NCBI RefSeq assembly: GCF_003002875.1
Contig: NZ_PVTH01000015.1
Location: 1-64,000 of the forward strand
Length of the DNA: 64,000 nucleotides
Origin: Arcticibacter pallidicorallinus
GTDB taxonomy: Bacteria; Bacteroidota; Bacteroidia; Sphingobacteriales; Sphingobacteriaceae
Reading direction: 5' to 3'
The notes beneath the pieces are model-generated. The model saw only the letters and a list, made by a program, of their open reading frames with translations, searched no databases and had not been told where the DNA came from. The stretch's first letter is position 1; each line of letters starts with the position of its first letter. Both the position numbers and the translations under genes were made by a program. Below, in pieces: positions 62,785-64,000 of the stretch.

Positions 62785-63957
62785 CTACCTTATATTGATA
62801 TTATACCGGTTGACGACTTTATAGCTTTGGTCCTTTATCACAATTTCATAATTACCAGGTTGTAAATAAAGATTCTTCCATTGGGATTTCTCTGATATTT
62901 CCAGAATATCAGCCGGAACGCCATTGTCTTCAAACTCATTATTTCGATACGCAAGGACCAAGGTGGTCTGATGTGTGCCAAGTTTTGAAGATGGAATGGT
63001 ATACTTACGCTTGCTTTTAACAAACCAATCCGGTCTTCCTGCATTGAACTTAACCTTCGGATGAATGACGACAATATCCGTTTGCTCAGATCCTACGTTT
63101 CCATTGTAAACGCGACCCTCTCCGGAGACCATGACTATAGGGACTTTCGAATGGTTAATTCGGAAGAATGGGTGGTTACTGGAGTCATCAAACTTTTCTA
63201 AAAACATCGTTTGGTCAATCGTTAACGGATCAGTTCCAAGCATATCCTTTATCCTTCCAGCCATCGCCTTTTCCCATGGCTTATAAGCGTTCTCATAAGC
63301 ATGAGCGTAGCCACAGTAAATCAATACCTTCCCATTCGGATTCTTTCTGATGAATCTCGCGATATTTTCCGCCTGTGCGATTTCGCGATCTTTTCCATGT
63401 TTGTCTTCAGAAGCTTCATACGTAAACAATTTAAACCCGATTTCGATAGCCTCAACTACTAAGCTGCCAAATTCCGGCTCTACGAGATAGTATCCGCTTT
63501 CAGTTGTAGGGTACTTCCGTGTATTTATTAGCGTATCCATTAACGTTTCAAGCCCTAAATATCTATACCCGTTCTTATAGAGACCTTTCAGTAACGATTT
63601 AGCAAACGTTCGGTGTTGGGGTAAATGATGAGCCTCATTGACTATGGTTATTCGGGCCTCTTTTGATTTGCCTATAATATATTCGCCGGCATCGGTCTTT
63701 TTGCTCTTTGTAAAAAACAGGCTGTCCTCTTTAGGTCGCCACTTGTCTACGACTTGTACCATGTCGTATGTTTTCACAATATCCATATAGTGACCACTAA
63801 AGGATAGCTTCTCAGCTCCAGGAAGATACTTCCACGTCTGAGTGTCCTGCTCGATTTCAGTCATGATGTCTTCTGAAAATTTGTAGACTTCAGACTTCTT
63901 CTGGCCCAACACAGCGGTTGCGTTTAGGAAAATAACAAGAATAGTAATTTTTTTCAT
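62785..63957 (-). CDS. Secreted ChaN/erythromycin-esterase-like protein of unknown role
   Basis: The 390-residue protein has a signal peptide (MKKITILVIFLNATAVLG). Its core has ITIVNEAHHLPQHRTFAKSL at about 105-125, GYRYLGLETLMDT and KVLIYCGYAHAYEN near residue 220, all spaced as in the ChaN/EreA-like fold where Glu and His residues line the active or haem site. The C-terminal 100 residues look like a beta-rich domain (LYLQPGNYEIVIKDQ). I do not recognise a closer family, and no partner gene is visible. The start is ATG at 63957. Confidence 0.65.
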   Translation of the reverse strand: MKKITILVIFLNATAVLGQKKSEVYKFSEDIMTEIEQDTQTWKYLPGAEKLSFSGHYMDIVKTYDMVQVVDKWRPKEDSLFFTKSKKTDAGEYIIGKSKEARITIVNEAHHLPQHRTFAKSLLKGLYKNGYRYLGLETLMDTLINTRKYPTTESGYYLVEPEFGSLVVEAIEIGFKLFTYEASEDKHGKDREIAQAENIARFIRKNPNGKVLIYCGYAHAYENAYKPWEKAMAGRIKDMLGTDPLTIDQTMFLEKFDDSSNHPFFRINHSKVPIVMVSGEGRVYNGNVGSEQTDIVVIHPKVKFNAGRPDWFVKSKRKYTIPSSKLGTHQTTLVLAYRNNEFEDNGVPADILEISEKSQWKNLYLQPGNYEIVIKDQSYKVVNRYNINIR

Positions 63958-64000
63958 TACTGGTGTTCGGCTAAGACTTTTACCGCATTCTTGTTGCCGG

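Noticed and set aside
1-64000. Search for CRISPR arrays, tRNA/rRNA genes and insertion sequences
   Set aside because: No spaced direct repeats, no cloverleaf-like sequences and no transposase-like proteins were seen in any gap.

Overview
The window comes from a Bacteroidota genome, most likely a Sphingobacteriales member (Pedobacter/Mucilaginibacter-like; the family level is inference). The reasons are a SusC/SusD pair driven by an ECF sigma/FecR pair, a SusC with an N-terminal STN domain, promoters of the TTTG-N19-TAnnTTTG type, near absence of Shine-Dalgarno sequences, Tat-exported Gfo/Idh/MocA oxidoreductases with DUF1080 partners, and DUF3606 and SPW-repeat proteins.

Left part (1-33,418). 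A 7TMR-DISM hybrid histidine kinase (740-3103, +) and a divergent leucyl/phenylalanyl-tRNA-protein transferase homologue (3194-3970, +) precede about 28 kb of minus-strand exopolysaccharide (EPS) genes. These run from a PglD-like acetyltransferase and Wza/Wzc export proteins (about 33.4 kb) down to a FemAB-like protein (about 4 kb). The locus holds a complete Wzx/Wzy-type set: Wza lipoprotein, Wzc tyrosine kinase, Wzx flippase, Wzy-like polymerase, a PglC-like initiating phosphoglycosyltransferase, and seven glycosyltransferases. The sugar genes point to three acidic or amino sugars. A CapD/PglF dehydratase, a DegT aminotransferase and a PglD-like acetyltransferase suggest a bacillosamine-type sugar. 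WbpO/TviB and WbpP homologues suggest GalNAcA. A UDP-glucuronate 4-epimerase suggests GalA. Two asparagine-synthase paralogues may amidate the uronic acids. A secreted family-1 pectate lyase sits directly downstream of the GalA-forming epimerase, so the locus may encode a lyase for its own polymer.

Middle part (33,739-40,701). A LacI regulator and a five-gene operon (Fe-alcohol dehydrogenase, DapA-family aldolase, PdxA2-type dehydrogenase, DUF1537 acid-sugar kinase, sodium:solute symporter) form a sugar-acid catabolic unit. The promoter and an 18-bp LacI-type palindrome can both be read directly in front of the operon.

40.8-49.9 kb. A mixed region with a frameshifted remnant of a secreted protein, SPW and DUF72 proteins, DNA ligase D, an LLM-class flavin oxidoreductase, a broken small lipoprotein gene, DUF3606, DUF2071, DUF1080 and HPP proteins. 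Three very clear intrinsic terminators separate the units.

49.9-64 kb. A polysaccharide-utilisation-type locus (ECF sigma, FecR, SusC, SusD, esterase, with a GH3 lipoprotein upstream of the sigma gene) is followed by a Tat-exported Gfo/Idh/MocA oxidoreductase and DUF1080 pair, which fits a 3-keto-glycoside pathway. A perfect 14-bp inverted repeat lies in the 500-bp region upstream of that pair. The window ends with a secreted ChaN/erythromycin-esterase-like protein.

No tRNA, rRNA, CRISPR array or insertion sequence was seen. Several coding starts were placed downstream of the longest possible reading frame because the upstream candidate was TTG/GTG or fell outside the conserved domain; this is stated in each entry.
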